Positions 1-9,211 of a DNA stretch of 64,000 nucleotides are shown here, one piece after another. The DNA is from Crocinitomicaceae bacterium. GTDB taxonomy: Bacteria; Bacteroidota; Bacteroidia; Flavobacteriales_D; Crocinitomicaceae. The stretch covers positions 248,001 through 312,000 of the forward strand of contig JAHEMJ010000012.1 in assembly GCA_024643725.1 (NCBI GenBank). Reading direction: 5' to 3'. The translations under genes and the position numbers were made by a program. The notes below the pieces were generated by a model. It did not search any database and was not told where the DNA came from. It saw nothing but the letters and a program-made list of their open reading frames with translations. Within the stretch, counting starts at the first letter, position 1. Each line of letters opens with the position of its first letter.

Positions 1-61
1 TTTCGGTAAAGGTAGACTTAATTACCGGTTATCCAATAAAAAGTGAAATTATTTGACTTTT

Positions 62-373
62 TCAGGAATTAACTCCTTGAAATCCATCGAAGTAATGGCG
101 TAAACTCCAAGCTTCCGGCTTGGCAGAAAACCATGGTTTGATAGTCGGCCAAATGCTTCGGAATAAGTCCGATTGTCGGTAATTCTCTAGTGCTTCTGGA
201 TTTTCCCATTCGCTGTAGGTCATGATGATACACGGATTTTCAAGATCTTGAATTAAGCGCATACCCTTGCATCCCGGGAATTGTGCTACTTGCCACTTGA
301 CCGTTTCGAAATGTGCAAGAAATTCGTTTAAATGTGTTTCTTGAAAGGTTAATTTTACAATGCGAACTAACAT
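62..373 (-). CDS. ABM-domain (quinol monooxygenase-like) protein
   Basis: About 103 residues, matching the length and pattern of antibiotic biosynthesis monooxygenase (ABM) domain proteins: a short beta-strand start (MLVRIVKLTF), a central Gly-Cys region and a closing WENPEALENYR/LF segment. These small ferredoxin-like-fold proteins act as dimers on quinols or haem, or have unknown substrates; the substrate here cannot be read from the sequence. The frame extends five codons upstream to a TTG at 388, but that would overlap the preceding gene; the ATG at 373 is preferred and lies 7 nt after the upstream stop. It is probably co-transcribed with the SAM hydroxide adenosyltransferase. Confidence 0.7.
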   Translation of the reverse strand: MLVRIVKLTFQETHLNEFLAHFETVKWQVAQFPGCKGMRLIQDLENPCIIMTYSEWENPEALENYRQSDLFRSIWPTIKPWFSAKPEAWSLRHYFDGFQGVNS

Positions 374-380
374 CTTGGAT

Positions 381-1235
381 TTATTCAAAAAGGGATTTAA
401 TGTCTTCTTTGGATCCTTTTGGTGTAAATTCTACGTGTACCGCATCTCCTTGACGCATGCCAAATAGTTTGTTTGCTCCGCCTGTACTTCCATTTGCACC
501 ACGGTTAATGGCGATTTCTAGCAAGTCGCTACTATTGAACAAAGCTACGCGCTCACCCATAGTCACTTGATTATACGTTTCGTGAACCACATCAATGAAG
601 TATTCTTTGTTCAAATACTTAATCGTGAATGGAATTCCCTCTCCGAATCGTTGGAAATCCGCTTTCGTGATGTTGGTAATCAAGTTTCCATAACCATCGA
701 TGTGAATGACGTTGCCGCGAATGGTCAAATGCTCAATCACTGGTTTTTGCATGAATGCACGACGGTAACTATTGGTCGCTGTAGCGAAACTGCTCAATGG
801 ATTTCCATCGGCAATTTTTTTCGCTAGAGGGATGAGGCAATTCTTTGTTGGGAATTTCACCATTTCCCGGTGTTGGTATATATCAGTGTATTGGTACAAC
901 TCATCTGGATGTTCCTCATCGAGGAAACTCCCAAAGAATCCGTTGTCATTGGAAATGAAAAATTGTCCCTTGAAGGACATGATACAAGGCAAACTTATTT
1001 TCTCTCCTTCCAGAATCGGTTCGCTGTCCACACCAATCACGTGTATCGTGCCTTTCGGAAAATCTTGGTAGCAGCAACGAAGCTGAAACGCAGCGTTCGC
1101 CACATCGAACGGACGAATATCGTGAGAGATGTCAATGATCGTAGCTTGAGGCATTTGATTCAAAATGGCTCCTTTCATGGCAGCTACGTAGTAATCTTGT
1201 AGCCCAGTATCTGATGTAAGTGTTACGATTTGCAT
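381..1235 (-). CDS. SAM hydroxide adenosyltransferase (DUF62 / SAM hydrolase family)
   Basis: 284 residues, full length for the family that includes archaeal and bacterial SAM hydrolases and the related chlorinase and fluorinase. Family hallmarks are the N-terminal TLTSDTGLQDYYVAAMKG, the IIDISHDI strand, the FISNDNGFFGSF segment, and a C-terminal barrel domain with HIDGYGNLITNI. Known members convert SAM and water to adenosine and L-methionine; the halide-using branch cannot be excluded from sequence alone but is rare. A TACTTTTG box at 1277-1284 lies about 41 nt upstream. The downstream ABM-domain gene is 7 nt away. The physiological role of such hydrolases outside natural-product clusters is poorly known. 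Confidence 0.85.
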   Translation of the reverse strand: MQIVTLTSDTGLQDYYVAAMKGAILNQMPQATIIDISHDIRPFDVANAAFQLRCCYQDFPKGTIHVIGVDSEPILEGEKISLPCIMSFKGQFFISNDNGFFGSFLDEEHPDELYQYTDIYQHREMVKFPTKNCLIPLAKKIADGNPLSSFATATNSYRRAFMQKPVIEHLTIRGNVIHIDGYGNLITNITKADFQRFGEGIPFTIKYLNKEYFIDVVHETYNQVTMGERVALFNSSDLLEIAINRGANGSTGGANKLFGMRQGDAVHVEFTPKGSKEDIKSLFE

Positions 1236-1276
1236 GTCAAACAGAAATCAGTGTCCGCAGAAATTTATAATTTTAC

Positions 1277-1284
1277 CAAAAGTA
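1277..1284 (-). promoter_or_regulatory. candidate -7 box (TACTTTTG) for the SAM hydrolase gene
   Basis: On the minus strand this octamer matches the Bacteroidota -7 consensus TAnnTTTG. No clear -33 TTG lies at the usual 17-20 nt distance, so the call rests on the -7 box and its position in the spacer between divergent genes. Confidence 0.4.
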
Positions 1285-1327
1285 ATCTAAATAAGAGTAT
1301 CAGCCCCTGATCATAGCAGAAAATAAA

Positions 1328-2320
1328 TTGAACATAGGAAATCGAAATATAGAAATTGCTGGATTGAATCCCGCGGAAATTTACGGAGTCAACGATGCGA
1401 ACCTACGCCACTTGAAAACGTTTTTTCCAAAATTGAAAATAACGGCTCGCGGCAACAACATCTCTTTACATGGAGATGAAGAAGTGATGGATGAATTTGA
1501 ACGCAAATTCAATTTGATCCTTCAACACTATCAGAAGTTTAATCACCTCACCGAAAACAACATCGATAATTTAATGTTGACTGATGGGTCCAATCTACTC
1601 TCAACGGAAGATGGTTCGGAAATTTTAGTGCACGGAAATGGCGGGACTAAAATCAAAGCGAGAACCGTCAACCAAAAGAAATTAGTCAAAGCCGCTGATC
1701 AAAACGATATGGTTTTTGCAGTGGGACCAGCAGGTACAGGTAAAACGTATACGGCCGTGGCTTTAGCTGTCCGCGCGCTGAAAGCAAAGGAGGTAAAACG
1801 CATCATTCTCACCAGACCAGCGGTTGAGGCAGGGGAGAACCTTGGATTTCTACCAGGCGACTTGAAAGAAAAACTTGACCCATATTTAATGCCACTTTAC
1901 GATGCCTTGCGGGACATGATTCCTGCGGAGAAATTGGCAGACATGATCGAATTTGGGGTGATTGAAATCGCTCCGTTGGCATTTATGCGTGGACGAACAT
2001 TGGATAAAGCTTTTGTGATTTTGGATGAAGCGCAAAACACCACACAAATGCAGATGAAAATGTTTTTGACTCGAATGGGTATGACAGCGAAATTCATCAT
2101 TACAGGGGATATGTCCCAAGTTGATTTACCATCTAAACAACGATCGGGATTAGCTTACGCACTCGATGTGTTGAAGGATGTAGAAGAAATTAGTGTTGTG
2201 CGTCTTGGACAAAGTGATGTCATTCGTCACCGTTTGGTGAAACGAATCATCGAGGCGTTTGATAAAGCAGAAATAGAAGAGAAGAATCGCAAAGAACAAT
2301 TAAAAGAAGATAAAAAATGA
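1328..2320 (+). CDS. PhoH family P-loop ATPase
   Basis: 330 residues. A KH-like N-terminal region (about 1-105) precedes a PhoH ATPase domain with P-loop GPAGTGKT at 133-140, Walker B ILDEAQN around 231-237 and the TGDMSQ sensor segment. PhoH/YbeZ proteins are cytoplasmic ATPases linked to RNA processing and ribosome maturation, often with YbeY, which is not seen here. The frame has no ATG near the family N-terminus; TTG at 1328 gives the expected start. The C-terminus is a charged lysine/glutamate tail, and the stop overlaps the purC start by 4 nt, so the two are translationally coupled. Confidence 0.9.
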   Translation: MNIGNRNIEIAGLNPAEIYGVNDANLRHLKTFFPKLKITARGNNISLHGDEEVMDEFERKFNLILQHYQKFNHLTENNIDNLMLTDGSNLLSTEDGSEILVHGNGGTKIKARTVNQKKLVKAADQNDMVFAVGPAGTGKTYTAVALAVRALKAKEVKRIILTRPAVEAGENLGFLPGDLKEKLDPYLMPLYDALRDMIPAEKLADMIEFGVIEIAPLAFMRGRTLDKAFVILDEAQNTTQMQMKMFLTRMGMTAKFIITGDMSQVDLPSKQRSGLAYALDVLKDVEEISVVRLGQSDVIRHRLVKRIIEAFDKAEIEEKNRKEQLKEDKK

Positions 2321-3261
2321 ATGCAATAACGGAGTCAAATTTCAATTTTAAAGGTCAAACAAATGTCTATCATGGGAAGGTTCGCGATGTGTATACATTG
2401 GATAATGGACTCCTTGTAATGGTGGCTTCTGACCGAATTTCGGCGTTTGACCACATTCTTCCAAAAGGAATTCCGTTCAAAGGACAGGTGTTAAATCAAG
2501 TCGCAACCATGTTCTTGGATGCAACGAGAGACATCGTTCCAAATTGGCTTTTAGCGACGCCAGATCCAAGTGTGGCAATCGGATACGCATGTGAACCCGT
2601 TCGAGTGGAAATGGTGATTCGCGGCTATTTAGCTGGACACTCCGCAAGAGAATATAAAGCAGGAAAACGTGTTTTATGTGGTGTTGCATTACCCGAAGGG
2701 ATGAAAGAAAATGATCGATTCCCTGAACCAATCATCACACCGGCAACAAAAGCGGAAGAAGGACACGATGAAGATATTTCTCGAGAAGATATTTTAGCAA
2801 AAGGGATTGTTCCGCAGGACATCTACGAAAAAATGGAGTCCTATACACGTGCCTTGTTTCAACGAGGAACGGAAATGGCAGCTGCTCGTGGATTGATCCT
2901 GGTCGATACTAAATATGAATTTGGAATTCGCAATGGTGAGGTGATTTTAATTGATGAAATTCACACCCCTGACTCATCTCGTTACTTCTACAAAGAGGGA
3001 TACGAAGAAAGACAAGCGAACGGAGAACCGCAAAAACAACTGTCGAAGGAATTCGTTCGTCAGTGGTTAATTGAACACGATTTTCAAGGCTTAGATGGAC
3101 AAAAAATGCCATTTATGCCAGATGAGTTTGTTGCGACCATTACCGATCGTTACATTGAGCTTTACGAGAAAATTACTGGAAATACATTCGTAAAATCGGA
3201 AACTTCAGATATCACACGTCGCATTCAGTCAAACGTTGATGCGTATTTGAGTTCTTTGTAA
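2317..3261 (+). CDS. purC: phosphoribosylaminoimidazole-succinocarboxamide synthase (SAICAR synthetase)
   Basis: 314 residues, with the N-terminal GKVRDVY strand, the [10 protein letters not shown] motif, [17 protein letters not shown] and the IHTPDSSRY active-site segment. It catalyses ATP-dependent condensation of CAIR with aspartate in de novo purine synthesis. The length and the C-terminal extension match the yeast-like long form common in Bacteroidota, rather than the roughly 240-residue E. coli type. The start codon overlaps the phoH stop (ATGA). Another purine gene in the window, purS, lies 11 kb away, so purine genes are dispersed here. Confidence 0.97.
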   Translation: MNAITESNFNFKGQTNVYHGKVRDVYTLDNGLLVMVASDRISAFDHILPKGIPFKGQVLNQVATMFLDATRDIVPNWLLATPDPSVAIGYACEPVRVEMVIRGYLAGHSAREYKAGKRVLCGVALPEGMKENDRFPEPIITPATKAEEGHDEDISREDILAKGIVPQDIYEKMESYTRALFQRGTEMAAARGLILVDTKYEFGIRNGEVILIDEIHTPDSSRYFYKEGYEERQANGEPQKQLSKEFVRQWLIEHDFQGLDGQKMPFMPDEFVATITDRYIELYEKITGNTFVKSETSDITRRIQSNVDAYLSSL

Positions 3262-3306
3262 TTCACACACTGCTTTTTTGAATTAGTAGATTCAAAGATT
3301 AAGCCT

Positions 3307-3314
3307 TAATTTTG
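3307..3314 (+). promoter_or_regulatory. candidate -7 box (TAATTTTG) for panB
   Basis: Exact TAnnTTTG match in the 108-bp purC-panB spacer, 55 nt before the panB start. The nearest upstream TTTG is 26 nt away, longer than usual, so the -33 element is uncertain. Confidence 0.4.
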
Positions 3315-3369
3315 CTTAAATGACGCAACGGTAGACCTCGTGTTTCCCGTGGCTTGATACAATGAAAAT

Positions 3370-4185
3370 ATGTCAGTTCATTCAAACGTAAAGAAAGTAA
3401 CCACGCATACGCTTCAAGAGATGAAGAATGCTGGACAAAAAATATCCATGCTCACTGCCTACGATTTTTCCATGGCACGCATTGTCGACGAAGCAGGAAT
3501 CGATGTGATTTTGGTGGGAGATTCAGCATCTAATGTGATGGCTGGACACGAAACCACCTTGCCGATTACCTTGGATCAAATGATTTATCATGCCTCTTCA
3601 GTTGTCCGCGCAGTACAACGTTCCTTGGTCGTGGTGGACATGCCTTTTGGATCTTATCAAGGAAATTCGAAAGAAGCGTTGTCGAGTGCGATTAAAATCA
3701 TGAAAGAGTCTGGTGGACATGCGGTAAAAATGGAAGGTGGACAAGAAATCATTGAATCGATTGGTCGAATTTTAACCGTTGGTATTCCGGTAATGGGCCA
3801 TTTAGGTTTAACACCTCAATCCATTTACAAATTTGGAACGTATGTGGTTCGAGCGAAAGAAGAAGAGGAAGCCCAACGATTAATCGACGATGCAAAGGCC
3901 TTAGAAGCAGTTGGATGTTTTGCGATTGTATTAGAGAAAATCCCAGCGCAGTTGGCTGCACGTGTAGCAGAAATGGTTTCCATTCCGATTATTGGAATTG
4001 GAGCAGGGAATGGTGTTGATGGACAAGTATTGGTGGTGCACGATATGTTGGGCATCAACAATGAGTTTAATCCACGATTCTTGCGTAAGTACAACAATTT
4101 ACACGAACAGATGATGCAATCTTTCCAAAGTTATATTCAAGATGTACGCTCTGGAGATTTCCCGAATGAATCTGAACAATATTAA
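3370..4185 (+). CDS. panB: 3-methyl-2-oxobutanoate hydroxymethyltransferase
   Basis: 271 residues, full length. Typical ketopantoate hydroxymethyltransferase segments are present: [32 protein letters not shown] (metal-binding Asp), [27 protein letters not shown], and the catalytic Glu region [10 protein letters not shown] followed by IPIIGIGAG. It makes ketopantoate from 2-oxoisovalerate and methylene-THF, the first step of pantothenate and CoA synthesis. The lipoprotein gene of an ABC importer begins 4 nt after its stop, so panB appears to head a four-gene operon; no other pantothenate genes lie nearby. Confidence 0.97.
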   Translation: MSVHSNVKKVTTHTLQEMKNAGQKISMLTAYDFSMARIVDEAGIDVILVGDSASNVMAGHETTLPITLDQMIYHASSVVRAVQRSLVVVDMPFGSYQGNSKEALSSAIKIMKESGGHAVKMEGGQEIIESIGRILTVGIPVMGHLGLTPQSIYKFGTYVVRAKEEEEAQRLIDDAKALEAVGCFAIVLEKIPAQLAARVAEMVSIPIIGIGAGNGVDGQVLVVHDMLGINNEFNPRFLRKYNNLHEQMMQSFQSYIQDVRSGDFPNESEQY

Positions 4186-4189
4186 TTGA

Positions 4190-5248
4190 ATGAGGTCAGC
4201 TTTGATCTTTCTGGTGTTGCTTTTATGCGCTTGTCAAACGGGAAAACGCACAGAGAAATCAACCCAAAAATCAATAGCAAATTATTGTCGCTATAGTAAG
4301 TACCTATCGATTAAGGATTCGTTAGGTGGATACGTTGTGCTGATTCAGCATCCGGATTCAAAGCACCGATATTACCATTTGTTTATTGCACAACCAACAA
4401 AACGCTTGAGTGTTTTATCTTCCACACACATTGGAATGCTCAGTGCGCTACATCAAGAAAATGCCATTGTTGGAATTTCTGATTTGCGATTTGTATTTAG
4501 TCCATTGGTCCGCAATCGAACCTTGGCAAAACAAATTGTTCAGCTCGATCAAGCGCAAAGTGAGCAGACCATTTCCGTCGATAAATTGCTGGAATCAAAA
4601 ACGGAATATGTGGTCTATAGTGCTTTTTCCGGTTCTTTTTCCAATGAAGAGCGCTTAAGAAAATTAGGAATTCAGTGCATACCGGATTACGATTGGCGCG
4701 AAGAAAGTGCATTAGGCAAAGCGGAGTGGGTTCTTTTGTTCGGTGCATTGACCGGAAAGATGCAGGAGGCAAAACACTTATTTTCGACCATTGAAAAAGC
4801 GTTTCAGAAGGAAAAAATCAAATTGTCAAGCGTACATCAACCGGAGCGAATGATTTCTGGAAATGTAACGGGGGACTTTTGGTACGCACCGGCAGGAGAT
4901 AGTTACATGTCCCAACTATACCGCGAGTCAGGATTTCATTACATCTATCAACACGTTAAGGGAACGGGAAGTTTGGCCTATTCGATGGAAAAAATCATGA
5001 AGGATGGCCAGCAAGTGCAAATTTGGATGAATCCAGGTTTTCCAACGCGAAGTGCTATTTTAGGTGCGAATCCAAAAGCTAAGTACTTGCCTTTCTTTTC
5101 AAATGCACGGATTTATTGTTACACGCATAACAGTAACAAATATTGGGAATTAAGTGCCTTGCGTCCAGATTGGTTACTGGCTGATTTTCATGCCATTTTA
5201 ACGAATAATCAAGGAAAGAAACGTTACTTTTACCAAGAAGTACGATGA
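4190..5248 (+). CDS. ABC importer substrate-binding lipoprotein, BtuF/FhuD-like
   Basis: 352 residues with a short lipoprotein signal peptide: a hydrophobic stretch (residues 4-12) ends in a C-A-C lipobox with the probable lipidated Cys15. The mature part has the class III periplasmic-binding-protein pattern (STHIGMLSALHQENAIVGISD, then a second lobe with W-Y-P-G-D-S elements), as in BtuF and siderophore-binding proteins. It should capture a cobalamin or ferric-siderophore-type ligand in the periplasm and deliver it to the permease encoded next, whose start overlaps by 4 nt. The ligand cannot be settled from sequence; no TonB receptor is adjacent. Confidence 0.85.
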   Translation: MRSALIFLVLLLCACQTGKRTEKSTQKSIANYCRYSKYLSIKDSLGGYVVLIQHPDSKHRYYHLFIAQPTKRLSVLSSTHIGMLSALHQENAIVGISDLRFVFSPLVRNRTLAKQIVQLDQAQSEQTISVDKLLESKTEYVVYSAFSGSFSNEERLRKLGIQCIPDYDWREESALGKAEWVLLFGALTGKMQEAKHLFSTIEKAFQKEKIKLSSVHQPERMISGNVTGDFWYAPAGDSYMSQLYRESGFHYIYQHVKGTGSLAYSMEKIMKDGQQVQIWMNPGFPTRSAILGANPKAKYLPFFSNARIYCYTHNSNKYWELSALRPDWLLADFHAILTNNQGKKRYFYQEVR

Positions 5249-6240
5249 AAGATAGAAGCCTTCGTTTGATTATTATTTGCTTGCTTGGACTCCTGCCCAT
5301 TGCCATGTATGTACACCTCATGAGTGGACAAATTGAATTATCTTATTCGTCTTATTGGAAAGCGATTTTCGACTTTAACAACAAGGATACCTATCAAGTG
5401 TTGATCCGAGAATTTCGCATTCCACGCATGATGATGGCGCTTGTTGCAGGCGCAGGACTGTCATTGGCTGGAATGTTGATGCAGACCTTGTTTAAAAATC
5501 CACTAGCCGGACCGTATGTCCTAGGAATTAATTCTGGTGCAAGTTTGCTAATTGCCGTGAGCATGATGACCGGAATTCAGTTGTTTCAATCCAATTTCGG
5601 CTTGATAGGCACCGCATTGATTGGGGCCATGGGAGCTGGATTTTTAATGATGTTTGTCGCTCAACGCTTAAAGTCACAAATTTCCTTACTCTTAGTGGGG
5701 CTCATGTTTGGAAGTTTTACGGCGGCCCTTGTATCGATGATTGAATCGAAAGCAGGAGCAGAATCCTTGAAGTCTTTTACCATGTGGTCCATGGGGTCGT
5801 TACAGCAAGTGACCTTTGAGCAGTTGCCGATTATTTTAACACTTTTTATCCTGAGTATTGCAAGTGTTTTTTTACTTGTCAAGCCTTTGAACGTGCTTGT
5901 ACTAGGGGAGAAGTCGGCAAGTATGTTGGGAATTCACATACAGCGCACACGTTTTTTAATTTTGGGAATTACCGCTTTGCTTGCGGGACTCATCACTGCT
6001 TTTTGTGGACCAATCGCGTTTGTTGGCATGGCCATTCCCAATCTCACACGCATGTTGTTTCGAACATCCAATCATGCGGCATTGATTTGGGGGAATGTGC
6101 TCATTGGCGGATTGTTCTTATTGGGAATTGATAGCATCATTCAACTGTTAGAAGGACAATTAAGCATTCCGTTAAATGCTTTCACTTCCCTTATCGGAGC
6201 ACCATTTGTTGTTTTCTTATTAATGCGAAAAATCAAATGA
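5245..6240 (+). CDS. ABC transporter permease, FecCD/BtuC family
   Basis: 331 residues with about nine or ten hydrophobic segments and family signatures RIPRMMMALVAGAGLSLAGMLMQ, NPLAGPYVLGINSGASL, the LGIHIQRTR coupling region and the GPIAFVGMAIPNLTRM segment. It forms a homodimeric inner-membrane channel of a type II importer for vitamin B12, haem or ferric siderophores. Start and stop codons overlap both neighbours by 4 nt, which ties it to the lipoprotein and ATPase genes. Confidence 0.93.
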   Translation: MKDRSLRLIIICLLGLLPIAMYVHLMSGQIELSYSSYWKAIFDFNNKDTYQVLIREFRIPRMMMALVAGAGLSLAGMLMQTLFKNPLAGPYVLGINSGASLLIAVSMMTGIQLFQSNFGLIGTALIGAMGAGFLMMFVAQRLKSQISLLLVGLMFGSFTAALVSMIESKAGAESLKSFTMWSMGSLQQVTFEQLPIILTLFILSIASVFLLVKPLNVLVLGEKSASMLGIHIQRTRFLILGITALLAGLITAFCGPIAFVGMAIPNLTRMLFRTSNHAALIWGNVLIGGLFLLGIDSIIQLLEGQLSIPLNAFTSLIGAPFVVFLLMRKIK

Positions 6241-6938
6241 TTCAATTCGAACATATCGCAATCGGATACAGTGACGTATTATTGAGGTCCGCATTCATTG
6301 AATTGGAGGCGGGAAAGGTCTATGCATTGATCGGCCGAAATGGTATTGGAAAATCTACCTTGTTGCAAAGTTTGACGGGCATTGTTCCATTGAAAGAGGG
6401 CACGATACGCTTGTTAAACGATTCATTGGAATCATTGTCTAGATTAGAATTGGTCAAACGCATTGCGGTTGTTGAATCGCGTTTCGAAGGATTGGAATAC
6501 CTGAAAGTGAAAGATTACATCGCATTAGGTAGAACACCACACACGGATGCCTTTGGAAACTTGAAGCAACAGGATTTAGCGGTGATTCATGAAATAGCCG
6601 GTGCATTGGGGATTCTTGCACTCATGGATAAATTTACCGATCAAATCAGCGATGGAGAACGACAATTGTGTGCCGTAGCACGTGCGTTTGTTCAGGAAAC
6701 ACCAATGATTATTTTGGATGAACCCACGGCATTTTTAGATTACCTAAATCGCAAGAAGTTATTGACTATTTTGGTTGAATTGGCCCGAGATCAACAGAAG
6801 TGCATTCTACTTTCAACGCATGATTTAGAATTGTGCATTCAAGAAAAGGTGCCGATGTTATTGGCAAGTTCTGGCAAACTCAGTTTACATGAACAGTTGA
6901 CTTTGGATGAGGTACTCAACGAAATGTCCAAATACTAA
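6237..6938 (+). CDS. ABC transporter ATP-binding protein of the BtuCD/FecE type
   Basis: 233 residues. P-loop GRNGIGKST at 33-41, Q-loop region near VVESRFEGLEY, a degenerate signature ISDGERQ around 137-143 (SDGER in place of LSGGQ, as often seen in this family), Walker B MIILDEPT about 157-164 and the switch histidine in STHDLEL. It powers the importer encoded just upstream. A weak hairpin follows the stop codon and probably ends the panB-importer transcript. Confidence 0.93.
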   Translation: MIQFEHIAIGYSDVLLRSAFIELEAGKVYALIGRNGIGKSTLLQSLTGIVPLKEGTIRLLNDSLESLSRLELVKRIAVVESRFEGLEYLKVKDYIALGRTPHTDAFGNLKQQDLAVIHEIAGALGILALMDKFTDQISDGERQLCAVARAFVQETPMIILDEPTAFLDYLNRKKLLTILVELARDQQKCILLSTHDLELCIQEKVPMLLASSGKLSLHEQLTLDEVLNEMSKY

Positions 6939-6970
6939 AAAAGGCCGACAATTGCCGACCTTTTCTTTCT
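6938..6970 (+). terminator. probable bidirectional terminator between the importer operon and frr
   Basis: An AAAAGG arm (6939-6944) pairs with CCTTTT (6959-6964) around an imperfect inner stem closed by CAATTG, with T-rich sequence on the plus-strand side and A-rich sequence on the other. It lies in the 48-bp gap between two convergent genes. The inner stem has mismatches, so efficiency is uncertain. Confidence 0.5.
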
Positions 6971-6986
6971 TTTCATGCAGGACTGA

Positions 6987-7550
6987 TTAAACAGTCATAA
7001 TGTCTTTTTCTTTGATTTCAACAAGTTCATCAATTTTCTTAATGGCACCGTTGGTGATTTTTTGAACTTCTTCTTCCGCGCTTTTAGCCATGTCCTCGGA
7101 AAGACCGTCGTTTTTCAAGTCTTTGATCATATCGATCGCATCTTTACGGTTGTTACGAACGCCAACTTTAGCATTTTCAGCTTCTCCTTTGGCGCGTTTC
7201 ACAAGTTCGCGGCGTCGCTCTTCGGTTAATGGTGGAACGGTAATAATTAATTGCTCTCCGTTATTTTGTGGATTTAATCCAAGGTTGGAATTGATGATTC
7301 CGCGGGCAATTTCATTGAGCATTGCTTTTTCCCATGGTTGCACCAGAATGGTACGAGCATCAGAAGTATTCACATTTGCTACTTGTTGAAGTGGGGTCAT
7401 GGATCCGTAATAATCGACCATTACACCGCCAAGCATAGCTGGGGAAGCTTTTCCAGCGCGAATTTTAGTCAGTTCACTTTCTAAGTGACTTAAAGTTTTT
7501 GAATTCGAAACTTTAAAGTCATCATAAATCATATTCAGCTCTTCCGTCAT
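6987..7550 (-). CDS. frr: ribosome recycling factor
   Basis: 187 residues, normal RRF length. It has the family core LESELTKIRAGKASPAMLGG, VDYYGSMTPLQQVANV, the LTEERRRELVKRAKGEAENAKVGVRNNRKDA block and a helical C-terminus. RRF works with EF-G to split post-termination ribosomes. The start lies 6 nt after the pyrH stop, the common pyrH-frr arrangement. Confidence 0.98.
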   Translation of the reverse strand: MTEELNMIYDDFKVSNSKTLSHLESELTKIRAGKASPAMLGGVMVDYYGSMTPLQQVANVNTSDARTILVQPWEKAMLNEIARGIINSNLGLNPQNNGEQLIITVPPLTEERRRELVKRAKGEAENAKVGVRNNRKDAIDMIKDLKNDGLSEDMAKSAEEEVQKITNGAIKKIDELVEIKEKDIMTV

Positions 7551-7556
7551 CTCTTT

Positions 7557-8264
7557 TTAATTACAAACGATTGTTCCTACTTTTTCACCAGACATTAATT
7601 TCTTTAAATTTCCCGGTGTATCCATATCAAACACGATAATGGGCAAATTATTTTCTTTACAAAGTGTAAAGGCTGTCAAGTCCATGACATTTAATCCTTT
7701 TGAATAGACTTCATCAAAGGATATTTGATCATATTTTGTTGCGTTTTTGTCCTTTTCAGGATCAGCCGTGTAAATTCCATCGACGCGGGTACCTTTCAGA
7801 ATGACTTCCGCATTGATTTCGATGGCACGCAAAGAGGCAGCCGAATCCGTTGTGAAGAATGGATTTCCTGTTCCAGCACCAAAGATAACGACACGTCCTT
7901 TTTCCAAGTGACGAACAGCTCTTCTGCGAACGAACGGTTCCGCGATTTCTTTCATTTCAATGGCGGACAATAAACGTGTCGTAACGCCATTACCTTCCAA
8001 GGCCGATTGAAGCGCCATGGAATTAATCATCGTCGCTAACATTCCCATGTAATCGCCGTGGGTGCGATCCATTCCACCTTCTTCCGCTTGAACACCTCTA
8101 AAGATGTTTCCTCCTCCAATAACAATCGCCACTTCGATACCAAGTTCATGCAGTTCTTTGATTTGAACAGCGTATGCGTTGATACGTTTGTTATCAATTC
8201 CGAACTGCTTTTCACCCATGAGTGATTCGCCACTTAATTTTAGAAGAATGCGTTTATATGTCAT
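7557..8264 (-). CDS. pyrH: UMP kinase
   Basis: 235 residues from the ATG at 8264 ([13 protein letters not shown]), which matches the family N-terminus; the longer frame begins with a TTG that would put the start at the promoter -7 box. Landmarks are [34 protein letters not shown], the [18 protein letters not shown] phosphate-binding segment and DGIYTADP. It phosphorylates UMP to UDP in pyrimidine synthesis. A strong terminator and its own -7 box separate it from tsf, so pyrH-frr forms a unit of its own. Confidence 0.97.
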   Translation of the reverse strand: MTYKRILLKLSGESLMGEKQFGIDNKRINAYAVQIKELHELGIEVAIVIGGGNIFRGVQAEEGGMDRTHGDYMGMLATMINSMALQSALEGNGVTTRLLSAIEMKEIAEPFVRRRAVRHLEKGRVVIFGAGTGNPFFTTDSAASLRAIEINAEVILKGTRVDGIYTADPEKDKNATKYDQISFDEVYSKGLNVMDLTAFTLCKENNLPIIVFDMDTPGNLKKLMSGEKVGTIVCN

Positions 8265-8279
8265 ATTGAAAGGATTGAG

Positions 8280-8287
8280 CAAATATA
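8280..8287 (-). promoter_or_regulatory. candidate -7 box (TATATTTG) for pyrH-frr
   Basis: Exact TAnnTTTG on the minus strand, 15 nt before the pyrH ATG and just downstream of the tsf terminator. It supports the ATG at 8264 over the upstream TTG. Confidence 0.55.
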
Positions 8288-8317
8288 CAAATCGTTTGGT
8301 TTGGAAAAGTTGAACAC

Positions 8318-8350
8318 AAAAAAAAAGCTATCAAATGATAGCTTTTTTTA
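8318..8350 (-). terminator. rho-independent terminator after tsf
   Basis: Perfect stem: AGCTATCA (8326-8333) pairs with TGATAGCT (8336-8343), flanked by A7 and T7 runs that extend the helix. It starts 5 nt beyond the tsf stop on the minus strand and ends the rplM-rpsI-rpsB-tsf transcript. Confidence 0.9.
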
Positions 8351-8355
8351 AGTTC

Positions 8356-9189
8356 TTAACTTAAGGAGAATCGTTTAAAGTCGGTGACTGTTAAACCTTT
8401 CTCAGTACTGTTCAAGAATTGTTCAACGGTCATTTTATTGTCGCGAACGAATGCTTGACTTAGTAATGTATTTTCTTGGAAGAATTTATTCAAGCGACCC
8501 AAAGCGATTTTCTCAGCCATGTCAGCTGGTTTACCTTCTTGGATAGCCAAATCTTTTCCAACTTCGATTTCACGTTCGATTGTACGTGCATCAACACCAT
8601 CTTTATCGATTGCGATTGGATTCATGGCAGCAACTTGCATTGCTACTTGACGACCTGCTTCATCGATATCAGCTGCTGAGTCAGAACTTAATCCAACTAA
8701 AGTTGCCAATTGGTTTCCAGGGTGATTGTAAGCAACTACTTTGCTGCTATTAATAACAGCGTAGCTTGATAAATCTAATTTCTCTCCGATCACACCAACT
8801 TGTTCAGTGATTTTTTCTTCAACTGACAAACGGTCATCATAAGGAAGTGCTTTTAATTCTTCTGCGCTTGCAGGAAGTTTCGCTAAAGCGATGTCTACTA
8901 AAGATTGAACCAATGATACGTATCCGTCGTTTTTCGCAACGAAGTCAGTTTCACAATTCAACGCAAGAATCACTCCTGATTTTCCATCAGCGGATGCTTG
9001 AGCAATAATCACTCCTTCTTTCGCATCGTTATCACCACGTTTAGCAGCGATTTTTTGACCTTTTTTACGAAGGATATCAACAGCTGCTTCAAAATCTCCA
9101 TTAGCTTCTACTAATGCGTTTTTGCAGTCCATCATTCCAGCGCCTGTTTGTTGACGCAATTTGTTTACATCTGAAGCTGTAATAGCCAT
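8356..9189 (-). CDS. tsf: elongation factor Ts
   Basis: 277 residues, standard for the long bacterial form. The N-terminal UBA-like region has VNKLRQQTGAGMMDCKNAL, followed by EAAVDILRKKGQ, the coiled insertion, and the core segment with NCETDFVAKN and the MQVAAMNP repeat. It is the nucleotide exchange factor for EF-Tu. It follows rpsB by 22 nt, the conserved rpsB-tsf pair, and is the last gene of the ribosomal-protein operon. Confidence 0.98.
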   Translation of the reverse strand: MAITASDVNKLRQQTGAGMMDCKNALVEANGDFEAAVDILRKKGQKIAAKRGDNDAKEGVIIAQASADGKSGVILALNCETDFVAKNDGYVSLVQSLVDIALAKLPASAEELKALPYDDRLSVEEKITEQVGVIGEKLDLSSYAVINSSKVVAYNHPGNQLATLVGLSSDSAADIDEAGRQVAMQVAAMNPIAIDKDGVDARTIEREIEVGKDLAIQEGKPADMAEKIALGRLNKFFQENTLLSQAFVRDNKMTVEQFLNSTEKGLTVTDFKRFSLS

Positions 9190-9211
9190 GACTTTATTTT
9201 TTATGAATTAA

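Noticed and set aside
3262-3369. Cobalamin riboswitch before panB and the importer
   Set aside because: The spacer is only 108 bp and shows no B12-box-like sequence or multi-stem architecture.
6943-6958. Direct repeat GCCGACAATTGCCGAC
   Set aside because: Only two 6-nt copies flanking AATT inside the terminator-like region; better explained as part of that hairpin.
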